Assembly (NCBI RefSeq): GCF_900217815.1
Contig: NZ_OBMT01000001.1
Coordinates: 768,860 to 832,859 of the forward strand
Source of the DNA: Rhodobacter maris
Lineage (GTDB): Bacteria; Pseudomonadota; Alphaproteobacteria; Rhodobacterales; Rhodobacteraceae
Direction: 5' to 3'
DNA: 64,000 nt
Shown here: piece after piece, positions 37,755 to 49,275 of the stretch
Layout: each line of letters begins with the position of its first letter
How positions within the stretch are numbered: position 1 is the stretch's first letter
Program-made: the position numbers and the translations under genes
Notes under the pieces: model-generated
What the model was told of the DNA's origin: nothing
Seen by the model: the letters and a program-made list of their open reading frames with translations, nothing else
The model's database searches: none

Positions 37755-37970
37755 ATGACCTTCGCAACCACCTTGTCCCTGCCACGCCTGCCGAGCATGG
37801 ACTCTTTCGCCCGCAAGATCGCGCAATGGCGTGAGGCTTGGGAATTGCACCGCAAATATCTGACGCTGCTCGACGAGCTGCAAAGCATGAGCAACCGGGA
37901 CTGGGACGATATCGGCCAGTCCCGCCTGAACGCCCACGAGATCGCACGGCAAACCATCTACGGTCGCTGA
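37755..37970 (+). CDS. DUF1127 protein
   Basis: The 71-residue protein has a helical DUF1127 domain; the conserved end DELQSMSNRDWDDIGQSRLNAHEIAR matches by its parts LDELQSMSNRDWDDIG and ARQTIYG. Such small proteins are abundant in alphaproteobacteria, and some bind RNA and affect small-RNA turnover and phosphate or stress responses (the CcaF1 type in Rhodobacter sphaeroides). AGG precedes the ATG weakly. A strong terminator follows, so it is a single-gene unit. Confidence 0.85.
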   Translation: MTFATTLSLPRLPSMDSFARKIAQWREAWELHRKYLTLLDELQSMSNRDWDDIGQSRLNAHEIARQTIYGR

Positions 37971-37982
37971 GCCGGAACGCAA

Positions 37983-38015
37983 CAGCCCCCGCACGGGCGG
38001 GGGCTGCAGGTTTTT
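37983..38015 (+). terminator. Intrinsic terminator of the DUF1127 gene
   Basis: CAGCCCCCGC and GCGGGGGCTG form a perfect ten-bp stem with an ACGG loop, followed four bases later by TTTTT. It also lies just past the end of the convergent pnp gene and may serve both. Confidence 0.82.
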
Positions 38016-38032
38016 GACGATCCGAAAAGAGA

Positions 38033-40180
38033 TCAACCCTCGGCGGGCTCTTCCTTCTTCTCGACCGCGATCTCGGCGCCGGTTTCCTGATCGACCATCT
38101 TCATGCCGAGCCGGACCTTGCCGCGATCGTCGAAGCCGAGCAGTTTCACCCAGACTTCCTGACCTTCTTTCAGCGCCTCGTTCGGATGGTTCAGGCGCTT
38201 GCCAGCGATCTGGCTCACATGCACCAGCCCGTCGCGCTTGCCGAAGAAGTTCACGAAGGCGCCGAAATCGACGAGCTTCACGACCTTGCCGCGGTAGACC
38301 TTGCCTTCTTCCGGCTCCGCCACGATCGAATAGATCATGTCATAGGCCTTCTTGATGGCGTCGCCATTGGCCGAGGCGATCTTGATGATGCCGTCGTCGT
38401 TGATGTCGACCTTGGCGCCCGAAACCTCGACGATCTCGCGGATCACCTTGCCGCCCGAGCCGATCACTTCGCGGATCTTGTCGGTCGGGATCTGCATCGT
38501 CTCGATGCGCGGGGCATGGGCCGAGAACTCGGTCCGGCCCGCCGAAAGGGCTTTCGCCATTTCACCGAGGATGTGCATCCGGCCATCTTTCGCCTGCGCC
38601 AGCGCCTGCTCCATGATCGCCGGGGTGATGCCCGCGACCTTGATGTCCATCTGCAGCGAGGTGATGCCGTTTTCGGTGCCCGCAACCTTGAAGTCCATGT
38701 CGCCGAGGTGATCCTCGTCGCCGAGGATGTCGGTCAGCACGGCCCATTTGCCATCGTCTTCGAGGATCAGGCCCATCGCCACGCCAGCCACCGGGGCTTT
38801 CAGCGGCACGCCCGCATCCATCATCGAGAGCGACGAGCCGCAGACCGTCGCCATCGAGGACGACCCGTTCGATTCGGTGATCTCCGAGACAACGCGGATC
38901 GTGTAGGGGAAGTCGGTCGCCGCGGGCAGAACCGCTTGCAGCGCGCGCCAGGCAAGCTTGCCGTGGCCGATTTCACGACGGCCGGGCGAGCCCACACGAC
39001 CCACTTCGCCAACCGAATAGGGCGGGAAGTTGTAGTGCAAAAGGAAGTTCGAGCGGAAGTTGCCGTTCAGCGCGTCGATGATCTGTTCGTCATCGCCGGT
39101 GCCGAGCGTGGTGACCACGAGGCCCTGCGTCTCGCCGCGAGTGAACAGCGCCGAGCCATGCGTGCGCGGCAAGATCCCCACTTCCGAAACGATCGGGCGC
39201 ACGGTGCGGGTGTCGCGACCGTCGATCCGGGCGCCACCGCTGATGATGTCGCCGCGCAGGATGCCCGATTCGAGCTTTTTGATCGCCGAGCCGAAGTTGA
39301 TGTCGGCCAGGTCTTCCTCGGTCATCTTGGACTTGATCAGCTCGACCGTCGCCGCGATGGCATTGGTGCGGTCTTGCTTGTCCTTGATCGCGAAGGCCGC
39401 GCGCATCTCGGTCTCGCCTGCGGCTTTCACCTTGGCGTAAAGTTCCGAGTAATCGGGCGGGCTGAAGTCGAAGGGCTCTTTCGCCGCGTCTTCGGCGAGC
39501 GAGATGATCAGGTCGATCACCGGCTGCATCTGCTCATGGCCGAATTTGACGGCGCCGAGCATCTCTTCTTCGGAGAGCTCATAGGCTTCCGATTCCACCA
39601 TCATCACGGCGTCTTTCGTGCCGGCGATGACAAGGTCGAGGCGCTGCTCGGGGTTGTCGCGCAGCTTGGTCATGTCGTCCATGGCCGGGTTCAGCACATA
39701 GCCGCCATCGACAAAGCCCACACGCGCCGCGCCGATCGGGCCCATGAAGGGCACGCCCGAGATCGTGAGCGCCGCCGAGGCGGCGATCATCGCCACGATG
39801 TCGGGGTCGTTGACGAGGTCACACGAGAGCACCGTCGCCATGACGAGCACTTCGTTCTTGAAGCCCGGCACGAAGAGCGGGCGGCAGGGACGGTCGATCA
39901 GACGCGAAACCAGCGTTTCCTTTTCCGAAGGACGGGCTTCACGTTTGAAGAACCCGCCGGGGATCTTGCCGGCGGCGTAGTATTTTTCCTGATAGTGCAC
40001 GGTCAGCGGGAAGAAATCCTGCCCCGGCTTCGCTTCTTTCGCGAAAGTGACGTTGGCCATGACCGAGGTTTCGCCCAGAGTGGCGATCACCGAGCCATCG
40101 GCCTGACGGGCAACCTTGCCCGTTTCCAGCGTGAGCGTTTCGTCGCCCCACTGGATGGATTTTTTCGTAATGTTGAACAT
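38033..40180 (-). CDS. pnp: Polyribonucleotide nucleotidyltransferase
   Basis: The 715-residue phosphorolytic 3'-5' exoribonuclease degrades mRNA as part of the degradosome. It has two RNase PH domains ([30 protein letters not shown] in parts PGGFFKRE and [24 protein letters not shown]), a KH domain ([20 protein letters not shown]) and an S1 domain ([20 protein letters not shown]). The start [12 protein letters not shown] matches the family. Normally pnp follows rpsO directly; here it lies on the opposite strand about 2 kb away with two genes between. Confidence 0.97.
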   Translation of the reverse strand: MFNITKKSIQWGDETLTLETGKVARQADGSVIATLGETSVMANVTFAKEAKPGQDFFPLTVHYQEKYYAAGKIPGGFFKREARPSEKETLVSRLIDRPCRPLFVPGFKNEVLVMATVLSCDLVNDPDIVAMIAASAALTISGVPFMGPIGAARVGFVDGGYVLNPAMDDMTKLRDNPEQRLDLVIAGTKDAVMMVESEAYELSEEEMLGAVKFGHEQMQPVIDLIISLAEDAAKEPFDFSPPDYSELYAKVKAAGETEMRAAFAIKDKQDRTNAIAATVELIKSKMTEEDLADINFGSAIKKLESGILRGDIISGGARIDGRDTRTVRPIVSEVGILPRTHGSALFTRGETQGLVVTTLGTGDDEQIIDALNGNFRSNFLLHYNFPPYSVGEVGRVGSPGRREIGHGKLAWRALQAVLPAATDFPYTIRVVSEITESNGSSSMATVCGSSLSMMDAGVPLKAPVAGVAMGLILEDDGKWAVLTDILGDEDHLGDMDFKVAGTENGITSLQMDIKVAGITPAIMEQALAQAKDGRMHILGEMAKALSAGRTEFSAHAPRIETMQIPTDKIREVIGSGGKVIREIVEVSGAKVDINDDGIIKIASANGDAIKKAYDMIYSIVAEPEEGKVYRGKVVKLVDFGAFVNFFGKRDGLVHVSQIAGKRLNHPNEALKEGQEVWVKLLGFDDRGKVRLGMKMVDQETGAEIAVEKKEEPAEG

Positions 40181-40412
40181 CGCGTATCCTGTCTGGGAGC
40201 ACGCATGGGCCCGTCCCATGTCTCCCGGCATATGGCGGCCCCATTGCCGCCGCCCCCTATCCTTCGCATGTGCCCGGGGGTTTGGGCCTCACGTCGCAGA
40301 TGGGGGCGCGCATACAGGAAAACAGGGCTTTTGGAAAGCATTGAGTTCACGATCCCCCCGCAATCAGGGGGTTTGGGCGCATTATTTTACCCGCAAAGGT
40401 TGCAAGCGCCGT

Positions 40413-41060
40413 TCAGGTGACCACCCGCAACGTCACGTTGAGGCGCCCGCCTTGGGCCAGCAGCAGCGAGGTGCCCGGCGCGATCCGGTCGATCCCGTGA
40501 TACAGAAGCCGCGCCGCGCCCCCCATGACGAGCACATCGCCCGAGCGCAGCCAGAGGCTTTGCGTCTTGCCGCCCCGCGTCGCGTTGCCGATGCGGAAGA
40601 GCCCGTCATCGCCCAGCGAGATCGAGACGACGGGCGCGGCAAAATCCGCCTCGTCACGGTCCTGATGCAGGCCCATCCGCGCGCCCGCGCTGTAATGGTT
40701 GATCAGGCAGCACTCGGGTTCACGCGCAGAGCCGGAGACGGCGCGCCAGATCGCCAGCACGCTCTCGGGGATCGCGGGCCAGCCCCTGCCGCCCGGATGG
40801 GTCTCGCTGTAGCGGTAACCGCGCCGGTCGGAGACCCAGCCAAACCGCCCCGCAGAGGTCATCTGCACCGACATCGGCTTCCCGGTGGGGGTCATCGGCG
40901 AAAAGAGAGGCGCCGCGGCCACCACCGCGCGCAGATCCGCCACCAGTGCCGCCTGTTCGGCGGGCGTGAGCCAGCCCGGATAATACCGAAAACCGCGGAT
41001 CTGTTGCGGCTGCGGGCGTTGCGGGGCGGGAGTAGCAGATGCACAGCCGATTTGTGTCAT
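40413..41060 (-). CDS. alkB: Alpha-ketoglutarate-dependent dioxygenase AlkB
   Basis: The 215-residue enzyme repairs N1-methyladenine and N3-methylcytosine by oxidative demethylation. The iron ligands His132, Asp134 (LHQDRDE) and His188 (YHGIDRI), and the two C-terminal arginines Arg206 and Arg212 (RLNVTLR) for alpha-ketoglutarate are all present. Length matches the short AlkB class. The start ATG is chosen over a TTG three codons upstream. It is divergent from dnaK with an RpoH-type promoter facing dnaK in the gap. No ada gene is adjacent. Confidence 0.93.
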   Translation of the reverse strand: MTQIGCASATPAPQRPQPQQIRGFRYYPGWLTPAEQAALVADLRAVVAAAPLFSPMTPTGKPMSVQMTSAGRFGWVSDRRGYRYSETHPGGRGWPAIPESVLAIWRAVSGSAREPECCLINHYSAGARMGLHQDRDEADFAAPVVSISLGDDGLFRIGNATRGGKTQSLWLRSGDVLVMGGAARLLYHGIDRIAPGTSLLLAQGGRLNVTLRVVT

Positions 41061-41087
41061 TTGTCGCAAACTCCCGTAGCGAGGGTT

Positions 41088-41116
41088 CTTGCAGGGCTAT
41101 TTTCCCCTCCTTATAT
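41088..41116 (+). promoter_or_regulatory. RpoH-type heat-shock promoter of dnaK
   Basis: CTTG (41088-41091) and CTTATAT (41110-41116) are 18 bases apart, matching the alphaproteobacterial RpoH pattern CTTG-N-CYTATNT. It lies about 114 bases before the dnaK start. No CIRCE inverted repeat is seen in the gap. Confidence 0.6.
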
Positions 41117-41229
41117 ACGCCTGAAGCCGGAACGGGCCACCCGGGCCGGGCCAAACTGAAACCTTGGGATTGGGGCCGGGGGCCTGATGGGACCCGCCCT
41201 CACCTGTCGCCGAAAGAAGAGGTATTGAA

Positions 41230-43143
<1,914 letters not shown>

Positions 43144-43159
43144 GCGCCGGAACCTGAGG

Positions 43160-43184
43160 AGCGGGCCCCCTAGCGGGGCTCGCT
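43160..43184 (+). terminator. Hairpin between dnaK and dnaJ, possible partial terminator
   Basis: AGCGGGCCCC and GGGGCTCGCT form a ten-bp stem with one G-T pair and a five-base loop, followed by the T-rich TCCTTGTTCTC. Its place suggests it lowers dnaJ relative to dnaK or protects the dnaK message end; that role is inference. Confidence 0.55.
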
Positions 43185-43211
43185 TCCTTGTTCTCACAGC
43201 GGGGTTCTGCA

Positions 43212-44369
43212 ATGGCAAAACGTGATTTCTACGAGGTTCTGGGCGTCGCCAAGGGCGCCTCGGCCGAAGAGATCAAGAAGGCCTATCGCGCCAAGGCGAA
43301 AGAACTTCACCCCGACCGCAACAAGGACAACCCGAACGCCGAGGCCCAGTTCAAGGAAGCGAACGAGGCCTATGACGTGCTGAAGGACGCCGACAAGAAG
43401 GCGGCCTATGACCGCTTTGGCCATGCGGCCTTCGAGGGCGGCATGGGCGGTGGTCCGCGGGGGCCTTATGGGGCGGGCGGTCAGGGCGATTTCGCCTCGG
43501 CCTTCTCGGATGTGTTCGAAGACCTGTTCGGCGATTTCATGGGCGGGCGCGGCGGCCCCGGCGGCGGCGGGCGCTCACGCGCGACCCGCGGCTCGGATCT
43601 GCGCTACAACATGCGCGTGACGCTCGAAGAGGCCTACAAGGGCGCGCAGAAAACGATCACCGTTCCGGGCTCGGCGCCCTGCACCTCGTGCAATGGCACC
43701 GGCGCCGAGGGCGGGGCCGAGCCGCAAACCTGCCCGACCTGTTCGGGGCTGGGCAAGGTGCGGGCACAAAACGGCTTTTTCACTGTCGAGCGCACCTGTC
43801 CCACCTGCGGCGGGCAAGGTCAGGTGGTCAAAAACCCCTGCAAGGTCTGCCACGGCGCGGGCCGGATCGAAAAGGAACGCACGCTCTCGGTCAACATCCC
43901 CGCGGGGGTGGAAACCGGCACCCGGATCCGGCTGGCCGGTGAAGGCGAGGCGGGGCTGCGCGGCGGCCCGGCGGGGGATCTTTACATCTTCATCGAGGTG
44001 CGCGAGCACGCGCTCTTCCAGCGCGAGGGGGTGAACCTCTTTTGCCGCGTGCCGGTGAGCATGGTGCTGGCTGCGCTTGGTGGCGAGGTCGAGGTGCCGA
44101 CGATCGACGGCGGCCGATCCAAAGTGAAGATCCCGGTGGGCAGCCAGTCCGGCCGGCAGATGCGGTTGCGCAGCAAGGGCATGCCCGCCTTGCGCGGCGG
44201 CGCGCAGGGCGACATGGTGATCGAGCTCGCGGTGGAGACGCCGGTCAACCTCACCGTCCGGCAAAAGGAACTGCTCGCCGAATTCGAGCGCATTCAGGCC
44301 GAAAACAATCCCGAGGGGGCCTCCTTCTTCAAGAAGGTCAAGGGCTTCTGGGACGGGATGAAAGGATGA
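43212..44369 (+). CDS. dnaJ: Co-chaperone DnaJ (Hsp40)
   Basis: The 385-residue protein stimulates DnaK ATPase and delivers substrates. It has a J-domain with HPD at residues 33-35, a Gly-rich region (about 75-125), four zinc-binding CxxCxGxG repeats ([32 protein letters not shown]), and the C-terminal substrate domains. It is a full-length type I DnaJ. The start [11 protein letters not shown] is clear. It forms the dnaK-dnaJ operon and ends in a hairpin. Confidence 0.97.
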   Translation: MAKRDFYEVLGVAKGASAEEIKKAYRAKAKELHPDRNKDNPNAEAQFKEANEAYDVLKDADKKAAYDRFGHAAFEGGMGGGPRGPYGAGGQGDFASAFSDVFEDLFGDFMGGRGGPGGGGRSRATRGSDLRYNMRVTLEEAYKGAQKTITVPGSAPCTSCNGTGAEGGAEPQTCPTCSGLGKVRAQNGFFTVERTCPTCGGQGQVVKNPCKVCHGAGRIEKERTLSVNIPAGVETGTRIRLAGEGEAGLRGGPAGDLYIFIEVREHALFQREGVNLFCRVPVSMVLAALGGEVEVPTIDGGRSKVKIPVGSQSGRQMRLRSKGMPALRGGAQGDMVIELAVETPVNLTVRQKELLAEFERIQAENNPEGASFFKKVKGFWDGMKG

Positions 44370-44370
44370 C

Positions 44371-44390
44371 AGGGCGCCTTCGGGCGCCCT
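44371..44390 (+). terminator. Intrinsic terminator of dnaJ
   Basis: AGGGCGCC and GGCGCCCT form a perfect eight-bp stem with a TTCG loop, starting right after the dnaJ stop, followed by TTCGTT. The T tract is short, so strength is uncertain. Confidence 0.6.
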
Positions 44391-44413
44391 TTCGTTGACG
44401 GCCGCCGGCGCCG

Positions 44414-44429
44414 TTAACTTTTCATTTAC
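44414..44429 (+). promoter_or_regulatory. CtrA-like binding site at radC
   Basis: TTAAC, six bases, then TTTAC differ by one base from the CtrA consensus TTAAC-N6-TTAAC. The site abuts the first possible radC ATG, so if CtrA activates from here the real start may be the ATG at 44452 or later. Confidence 0.4.
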
Positions 44430-44430
44430 C

Positions 44431-45219
44431 ATGCGCGCGCAGACTGTGCGGATGACACCGCGCGGCTCCAACCCTGACGAGCGGTCGCTGCCGCTCTTCG
44501 GCGACCTCGACGAGGCGCCGGTGGTGGCGCTTGGCCCGGAAAAACTCCCCTCCTATATCGCCGATCACCGCAAGCGGCTGCGCGCGCGCTTCATGGAGGG
44601 CGGCGCCGCGGCCATGCCCGATTATGAACTTTTGGAACTGATCCTGTTTCGCGCCCTGCCCCGGCAGGATGTCAAACCGCTCGCCCGCCGCCTGCTCGAT
44701 GGGTTCGGCACTTTCGGGCAGGTGCTCTCCGCCCCCGCCGCACGGCTGACCGAGGTTCCCGGCGTGGGAGATGCGGTGGTGCAAGAGTTGAAGATCGTCG
44801 AGGCCGCCGCGCAACGGCTTGCCAGGTCGCGGGTGATGCAGCGTCCGGTGCTGTCCTCGTGGCAGGCGCTGATCGACTATTGTCACGCGGCGATGGCGCA
44901 TCGCAGCACCGAGCAGTTCCGGGTGCTCTACCTCGACCGCAAGAATGTGCTGATCGCCGATGAGGAACAGGCGCGGGGCACGGTGGATCATGTGCCGGTC
45001 TATCCGCGCGAGGTGGTGAAGCGCGCGCTCGAACTCGACGCCTCCGCACTCATTTTGGTGCACAATCACCCCTCGGGCGACCCGACACCCTCAAGCGCCG
45101 ATATCGCCATGACCGGCCAGATCTCCAAGGCCGCCACAGCGCTCGGGCTGGTGCTGCATGACCATCTGGTGATCGGCAAGGGGCGGGAGCTCAGCTTCCG
45201 CGCCGAGGGGCTGCTCTGA
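44431..45219 (+). CDS. radC: DNA repair protein RadC (JAMM/MPN domain)
   Basis: The 262-residue protein has an N-terminal helix-hairpin-helix part (LLELILFRALPRQDVKPLARRLL, LTEVPGVGDAVVQELK) and a C-terminal MPN/JAMM metal site, HNHPSGDPTPSSAD. The family is linked to recombination and competence although its exact activity is unclear. In Rhodobacteraceae, CtrA controls several competence and recombination genes, and a CtrA-like site lies right before this one. The ATG at 44431 lacks a ribosome binding site; 44452 (MTPRGSN) is an alternative start. Confidence 0.9.
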   Translation: MRAQTVRMTPRGSNPDERSLPLFGDLDEAPVVALGPEKLPSYIADHRKRLRARFMEGGAAAMPDYELLELILFRALPRQDVKPLARRLLDGFGTFGQVLSAPAARLTEVPGVGDAVVQELKIVEAAAQRLARSRVMQRPVLSSWQALIDYCHAAMAHRSTEQFRVLYLDRKNVLIADEEQARGTVDHVPVYPREVVKRALELDASALILVHNHPSGDPTPSSADIAMTGQISKAATALGLVLHDHLVIGKGRELSFRAEGLL

Positions 45220-45222
45220 GCC

Positions 45223-46200
45223 TCAGCGCGCCGCCACATCGACCGGAAAATCCGGCAGCGGCATCACCACGAGCCCGGTGACATCATCGCAATCGGGCAT
45301 CGAAAGGTCGATCCAGGCCTCCGGCTCGCTCAGCCCGCGCAAAACCCGGCTCCCCGCCGCCGCCAGATCGCGCCCGCAATTGCCCGGGGTGACTTCGGTT
45401 TCAAGCGTCATGCGAATGTCCGACATGCCAGCGGGCGCGGTGTAGATCTCGGTTCGCATCGAAAACTCCCGATCCTCGAATACCGCCATCCAGCCGCCAT
45501 AGGCCGTCTCGGGCGCGCGCGGCACCTGCGCGGACACATCGCCCGCCCCCCCCGGCTGGGAGCCGTATTCAAGCCCGTGCAACGTCATCCGGTCGGATGC
45601 CATGCTCAGGATTGCCACCCGGTTCACCGTGGCGAGATCGGGCACGGCGAGCGTCGCCTCGGGACCAGGCTCGTTCGGCAGTTCGACCGCAAAGCGGGCC
45701 TTGGTCGTCATCGCGGGCACGATGCCGCTCCAGTGTCCGGTCTCCGACAGCCGGACCGGCAGCCGCAAGCCCTCGTGGCGGATCGTCACCAAAGCACCGG
45801 GTATGCAGGGAGCGCTGAGGCTCAGTTCCACGCCGGCCGAGGCCGCGGGTGCGGCACGCAATGCGGGCCTCGCGCAGGCATTTGGTTTCTCGTCCTGCGA
45901 AAAACCGGGACTGGCGGGTTCCTGCGCAGGTGGCAGCCCCCGGGCCAGATCGAGCAGAGCGTCGAGCCGCGGCCCCGCCGCCGGCATCGGCAAATCGGGA
46001 ATGCGTTCCTCCGCCGCGGCTCCGGGCGGGAGCGTCCGTGCCACGGCGGGCGTTTCCGGCAATGCCGGAACACCAGGCCCGACCGATGGTTGTGGCGCCG
46101 CGTCGAGCCCGTAGCGCGCGGAATTCTGCATCACATGCCCGGTTGCCGCCGCCAGAACGAAAGTGGTGCCGACAATGATGATCTTGTGGAGCGCTTTCAT
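45223..46200 (-). CDS. Hypothetical membrane-anchored periplasmic protein
   Basis: The 325-residue protein has one N-terminal hydrophobic segment (about 6-22, IIIVGTTFVLAAATG), then a Pro- and Ala-rich spacer, then a beta-rich periplasmic domain with CIPGALVTIRHEGL and LRLPVRLSETGHWSG, which reads like a carbohydrate- or peptidoglycan-binding beta sandwich; four cysteines could form disulphides. I do not recognise a family. It is on the same strand as secA, after the secA terminator, so it has its own unit. The start MKALHKIIIVG fits a signal anchor. Confidence 0.75.
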   Translation of the reverse strand: MKALHKIIIVGTTFVLAAATGHVMQNSARYGLDAAPQPSVGPGVPALPETPAVARTLPPGAAAEERIPDLPMPAAGPRLDALLDLARGLPPAQEPASPGFSQDEKPNACARPALRAAPAASAGVELSLSAPCIPGALVTIRHEGLRLPVRLSETGHWSGIVPAMTTKARFAVELPNEPGPEATLAVPDLATVNRVAILSMASDRMTLHGLEYGSQPGGAGDVSAQVPRAPETAYGGWMAVFEDREFSMRTEIYTAPAGMSDIRMTLETEVTPGNCGRDLAAAGSRVLRGLSEPEAWIDLSMPDCDDVTGLVVMPLPDFPVDVAAR

Positions 46201-46315
46201 GGCCGATTCCCCTTTCCGCTGCCCCCAGAATGGTGGGCAATCAGGGCGAGGGTTGGGCCGAACCGGGGCATTGTTTCCCCATTCGTGCCGTATTCGTGAA
46301 TTCCCAACCATTCCA

Positions 46316-46350
46316 GTCAAACGAAGAACGGCGCAGGTTGCCCTGCGCCG
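46316..46350 (-). terminator. Intrinsic terminator of secA
   Basis: CGGCGCAGG and CCTGCGCCG form a nine-bp stem with a four-base loop, followed on the minus strand by TTCTTCGTTTG. It begins 29 bases after the secA stop. Confidence 0.7.
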
Positions 46351-46378
46351 CCCTCACAACTTGGATCTCTGTCCCCGC

Positions 46379-49093
46379 TCAGGCCAGACGGCCGTGGCAA
46401 TGTTTGAATTTCTCGCCCGAGCCGCAGGGGCAGGGGTCGTTGCGCGCCGGATTGCCCCAGGTGGCAGGATCCGATTCGTCAAAACCCGGGACCGCCGCGG
46501 CCAGAGCCTGCGGCGGCTCCGCCGACGCGGCGGCCGGGGTCGGAGCCACTTCCGCCTCTGCCTGCGCCATCTGCCGAACCTGCTCGGCGAGCAACGCCTG
46601 CCGCTCCTCCTCGCTGATCGGACGAATCTGGCCGAGCCGCTTCGTCACCTCGAACCGCAGGCTGTCGAGCATCGCCTCGAAAAGCTGGAACGCCTCGGTC
46701 TTGTATTCGGAAAGCGGGTCACGCTGCGCATAGCCGCGGAAGCCCACCACCGAGCGCAGATGTTCGAGCGTCACCAGATGCTCGCGCCATTTTGCGTCGA
46801 TCGTCTGCAGCAGAATCTGTTTCTCGATCAGCCGCATCGTTTCGGCGCCGAAGCCCTCGGTTTTCTGCTCCATCAGCGCGTCGGAGGCCGCGATGATCCG
46901 CTCGCCCAGCACTTCCTGATCCACCCCTTCTTCCGCCGCCCATTGCGTGATCGGCAGATCCAGCGCGAGCTGCTCCGCGATCCCCGCGTGCATCCCCTCG
47001 ATATCCCATTGATCGACATAGGATTTGGGGGGCGCGTAATCGTCGATCAGATCCTCGATCACCTGCAGGCGCATGTCGCGCGCGATCTCGCCGATCTCGT
47101 CGGTTTCCATGATGTCGCGGCGCTGGCTGAAGATCGCCTTGCGCTGGTCGTTCATCACATCGTCGAATTTCAGAAGCTGCTTGCGCATGTCGAAGTTGCG
47201 GCCCTCGACTTTCGCCTGCGCGCGTTCGAGCGATTTGTTCACCCAGGGGTGGATGATCGCCTCGCCTTCCTTCATGCCGAGCTTCGAGAGCACGCCCTCA
47301 AGCTTGTCGGAGCCAAAGATCCGCATCAGATCGTCTTCGAGCGAGAGGAAGAACAGCGAGCGCCCCGGATCCCCCTGACGGCCGGAGCGACCGCGGAGCT
47401 GGTTGTCGATGCGGCGGCTTTCGTGCCGCTCGGTGCCCAGAACGAAGAGGCCGCCCGCGGCCAGCACCTTTTCCTTCTCGCTCGCATGCTCCGACTCGAT
47501 GCGGGCGCGCACCGCATCGGGGTTGGCCTCTGGCGTCGCGGCAAGCTCTTGCAACACCTGCATCTCGATATTGCCGCCGAGTTGAATATCGGTGCCGCGG
47601 CCTGCCATGTTAGTGGCGATCGTGACGGCGCCGAGTTTGCCCGCTTCGGCAACGATCAGCGCTTCCTTCTCATGCTGGCGCGCGTTGAGCACGTTATGCG
47701 CGATGCCCGCCTTCTTCAGCATCTCGGAGAGCATCTCCGATTTCTCGATCGAGGTTGTGCCCACGAGCGTCGGCTGGCCCTTGGCATTGGCCTCCTGGAT
47801 CGCCTCGATCACCGCGGCATATTTCTCGCGCGCGGTGCGGTAGACGCGGTCATGCTCGTCTTTCCGCGCAATCGGGCGGTTGGTCGGCACTTCCACCACG
47901 CCGAGGCTGTAGATGTCGCCGAACTCCTCCGCTTCGGTCACAGCCGTGCCGGTCATGCCCGCAAGCTTCGAATAGAGGCGGAAATAGTTCTGGAAGGTCA
48001 CCGAGGCGAGAGTGACGTTCTCGGGCTGGATCGTGACGTTTTCCTTCGCCTCGATCGCCTGATGCAGGCCATCGGAAAGGCGGCGGCCCTTCATCATCCG
48101 GCCGGTGAATTCGTCGATCAGCACCACCTCGTCATTCGCCACCACGTAGTTCTGATCCTTGTGGAACAGCTTGTGGGCCGAAAGCGCCTGCGTGATATGG
48201 TGCACGATCGTCGTGCTTTCCGGGTCGTAGAGCGACTGACCCTCGGGCAGAAGCCCGCTCTCGTGGAGCTTGTCCTCGACGAATTCGTTGCCCTCTTCAG
48301 TGAAAGTCACGCGGCGGAATTTTTCATCGAGCGTGTAATGCTCGGGGTCCAGCAGCGGAATATAGGCATCGAGCGTGCGGTAAAGCTCGGAGCGGTCCTG
48401 CGACGGCCCCGAGATGATCAGCGGCGTGCGCGCCTCGTCGATCAGGATGCTGTCCACCTCGTCGACGATCGCGAAGAAATGACCGCGCTGATACATTTCC
48501 GGCACCGAGGCCTTCATGTTGTCGCGCAGGTAATCGAAGCCAAGTTCGTTGTTCGTGGCATAGGTGATGTCGGCCGCATAGGCCGCGCGTTTCTCGCCAT
48601 CGCCCTGAAACGGGTAGACGACGCCGCAGGTCAGGCCCAGTTGGCGATAGACCTTGCCCATCCAGTCCGAGTCGCGCTTGGCGAGGTAGTCGTTCACCGT
48701 GACGATATGCACCCCCTTGCCCGCGAGTGCGTTCAGATAGGCCGGAAAGGTGGCGACAAGGGTCTTGCCCTCGCCGGTTTTCATTTCCGAGATATTGCCC
48801 TGATGCAGGAAAATGCCGCCGGCAAGCTGCACGTCGAAAGCGCGCAGGCCAAGCGCCCGGCGCGCCGCCTCGCGGCAGTTGGCGAAAGCCTCGGGCAAAA
48901 GCGCATCGAGGCTCTCGCCCGATTGCGCGCGCTTTTGCAATTCGCGGGTCTTGGCGACGATGCCCTCGTCGGTCAGCTTTTCGAACTCCGGCTCGAGCGC
49001 GTTGATCTTCGCGATGATCGGGCGGGTCCGCTTCACTTTGCGGTCATTCGGCGTGCCGAAAATCTTTCTTGCAATGAATCCGATGCCCAGCAT
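46379..49093 (-). CDS. secA: Preprotein translocase ATPase SecA
   Basis: The 904-residue motor drives unfolded preproteins through SecYEG. It shows [20 protein letters not shown] (Walker A), [19 protein letters not shown] (Walker B), [13 protein letters not shown] and the conserved [11 protein letters not shown], and the C-terminal zinc SEC-C motif [16 protein letters not shown] for SecB binding. Length matches. It is divergent from the parvulin gene, and the [13 protein letters not shown] start is standard. Confidence 0.98.
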   Translation of the reverse strand: MLGIGFIARKIFGTPNDRKVKRTRPIIAKINALEPEFEKLTDEGIVAKTRELQKRAQSGESLDALLPEAFANCREAARRALGLRAFDVQLAGGIFLHQGNISEMKTGEGKTLVATFPAYLNALAGKGVHIVTVNDYLAKRDSDWMGKVYRQLGLTCGVVYPFQGDGEKRAAYAADITYATNNELGFDYLRDNMKASVPEMYQRGHFFAIVDEVDSILIDEARTPLIISGPSQDRSELYRTLDAYIPLLDPEHYTLDEKFRRVTFTEEGNEFVEDKLHESGLLPEGQSLYDPESTTIVHHITQALSAHKLFHKDQNYVVANDEVVLIDEFTGRMMKGRRLSDGLHQAIEAKENVTIQPENVTLASVTFQNYFRLYSKLAGMTGTAVTEAEEFGDIYSLGVVEVPTNRPIARKDEHDRVYRTAREKYAAVIEAIQEANAKGQPTLVGTTSIEKSEMLSEMLKKAGIAHNVLNARQHEKEALIVAEAGKLGAVTIATNMAGRGTDIQLGGNIEMQVLQELAATPEANPDAVRARIESEHASEKEKVLAAGGLFVLGTERHESRRIDNQLRGRSGRQGDPGRSLFFLSLEDDLMRIFGSDKLEGVLSKLGMKEGEAIIHPWVNKSLERAQAKVEGRNFDMRKQLLKFDDVMNDQRKAIFSQRRDIMETDEIGEIARDMRLQVIEDLIDDYAPPKSYVDQWDIEGMHAGIAEQLALDLPITQWAAEEGVDQEVLGERIIAASDALMEQKTEGFGAETMRLIEKQILLQTIDAKWREHLVTLEHLRSVVGFRGYAQRDPLSEYKTEAFQLFEAMLDSLRFEVTKRLGQIRPISEEERQALLAEQVRQMAQAEAEVAPTPAAASAEPPQALAAAVPGFDESDPATWGNPARNDPCPCGSGEKFKHCHGRLA

Positions 49094-49275
49094 TTTGTCT
49101 CCGCGGGTTCGACTGACCTAATCGTGTGAAATGCAGCCTTGCCGCACCCTCCGGACGCCCGTAGAACGGCAAGCGAATAAGGGCGGAGCGCCTTCACAGG
49201 ACCCTTGGCGATGTAAGGGTGCGCTGTCCGAGTGTCAACGCCGCGGGGTGCCGCGGCCCTTGCGGAGAGGCTTTC

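Noticed and set aside
40354-40372. CCCCC/GGGGG inverted repeat as an alkB or pnp terminator
   Set aside because: No T tract follows on either strand and the stem is only five base pairs.
38186-40420. A 744-residue open frame opposite pnp
   Set aside because: pnp is certain by domain content; the antisense translation has no family pattern and crosses the pnp promoter region.
41061-41229. A CIRCE element before dnaK
   Set aside because: No TTAGCACTC-N9-GAGTGCTAA type repeat is present; the RpoH-like promoter explains heat control.
46163-49129. A 988-residue open frame on the plus strand opposite secA
   Set aside because: It mirrors secA; high third-position GC keeps the antisense frame open. 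The translation is His/Arg-rich with no recognisable domain.
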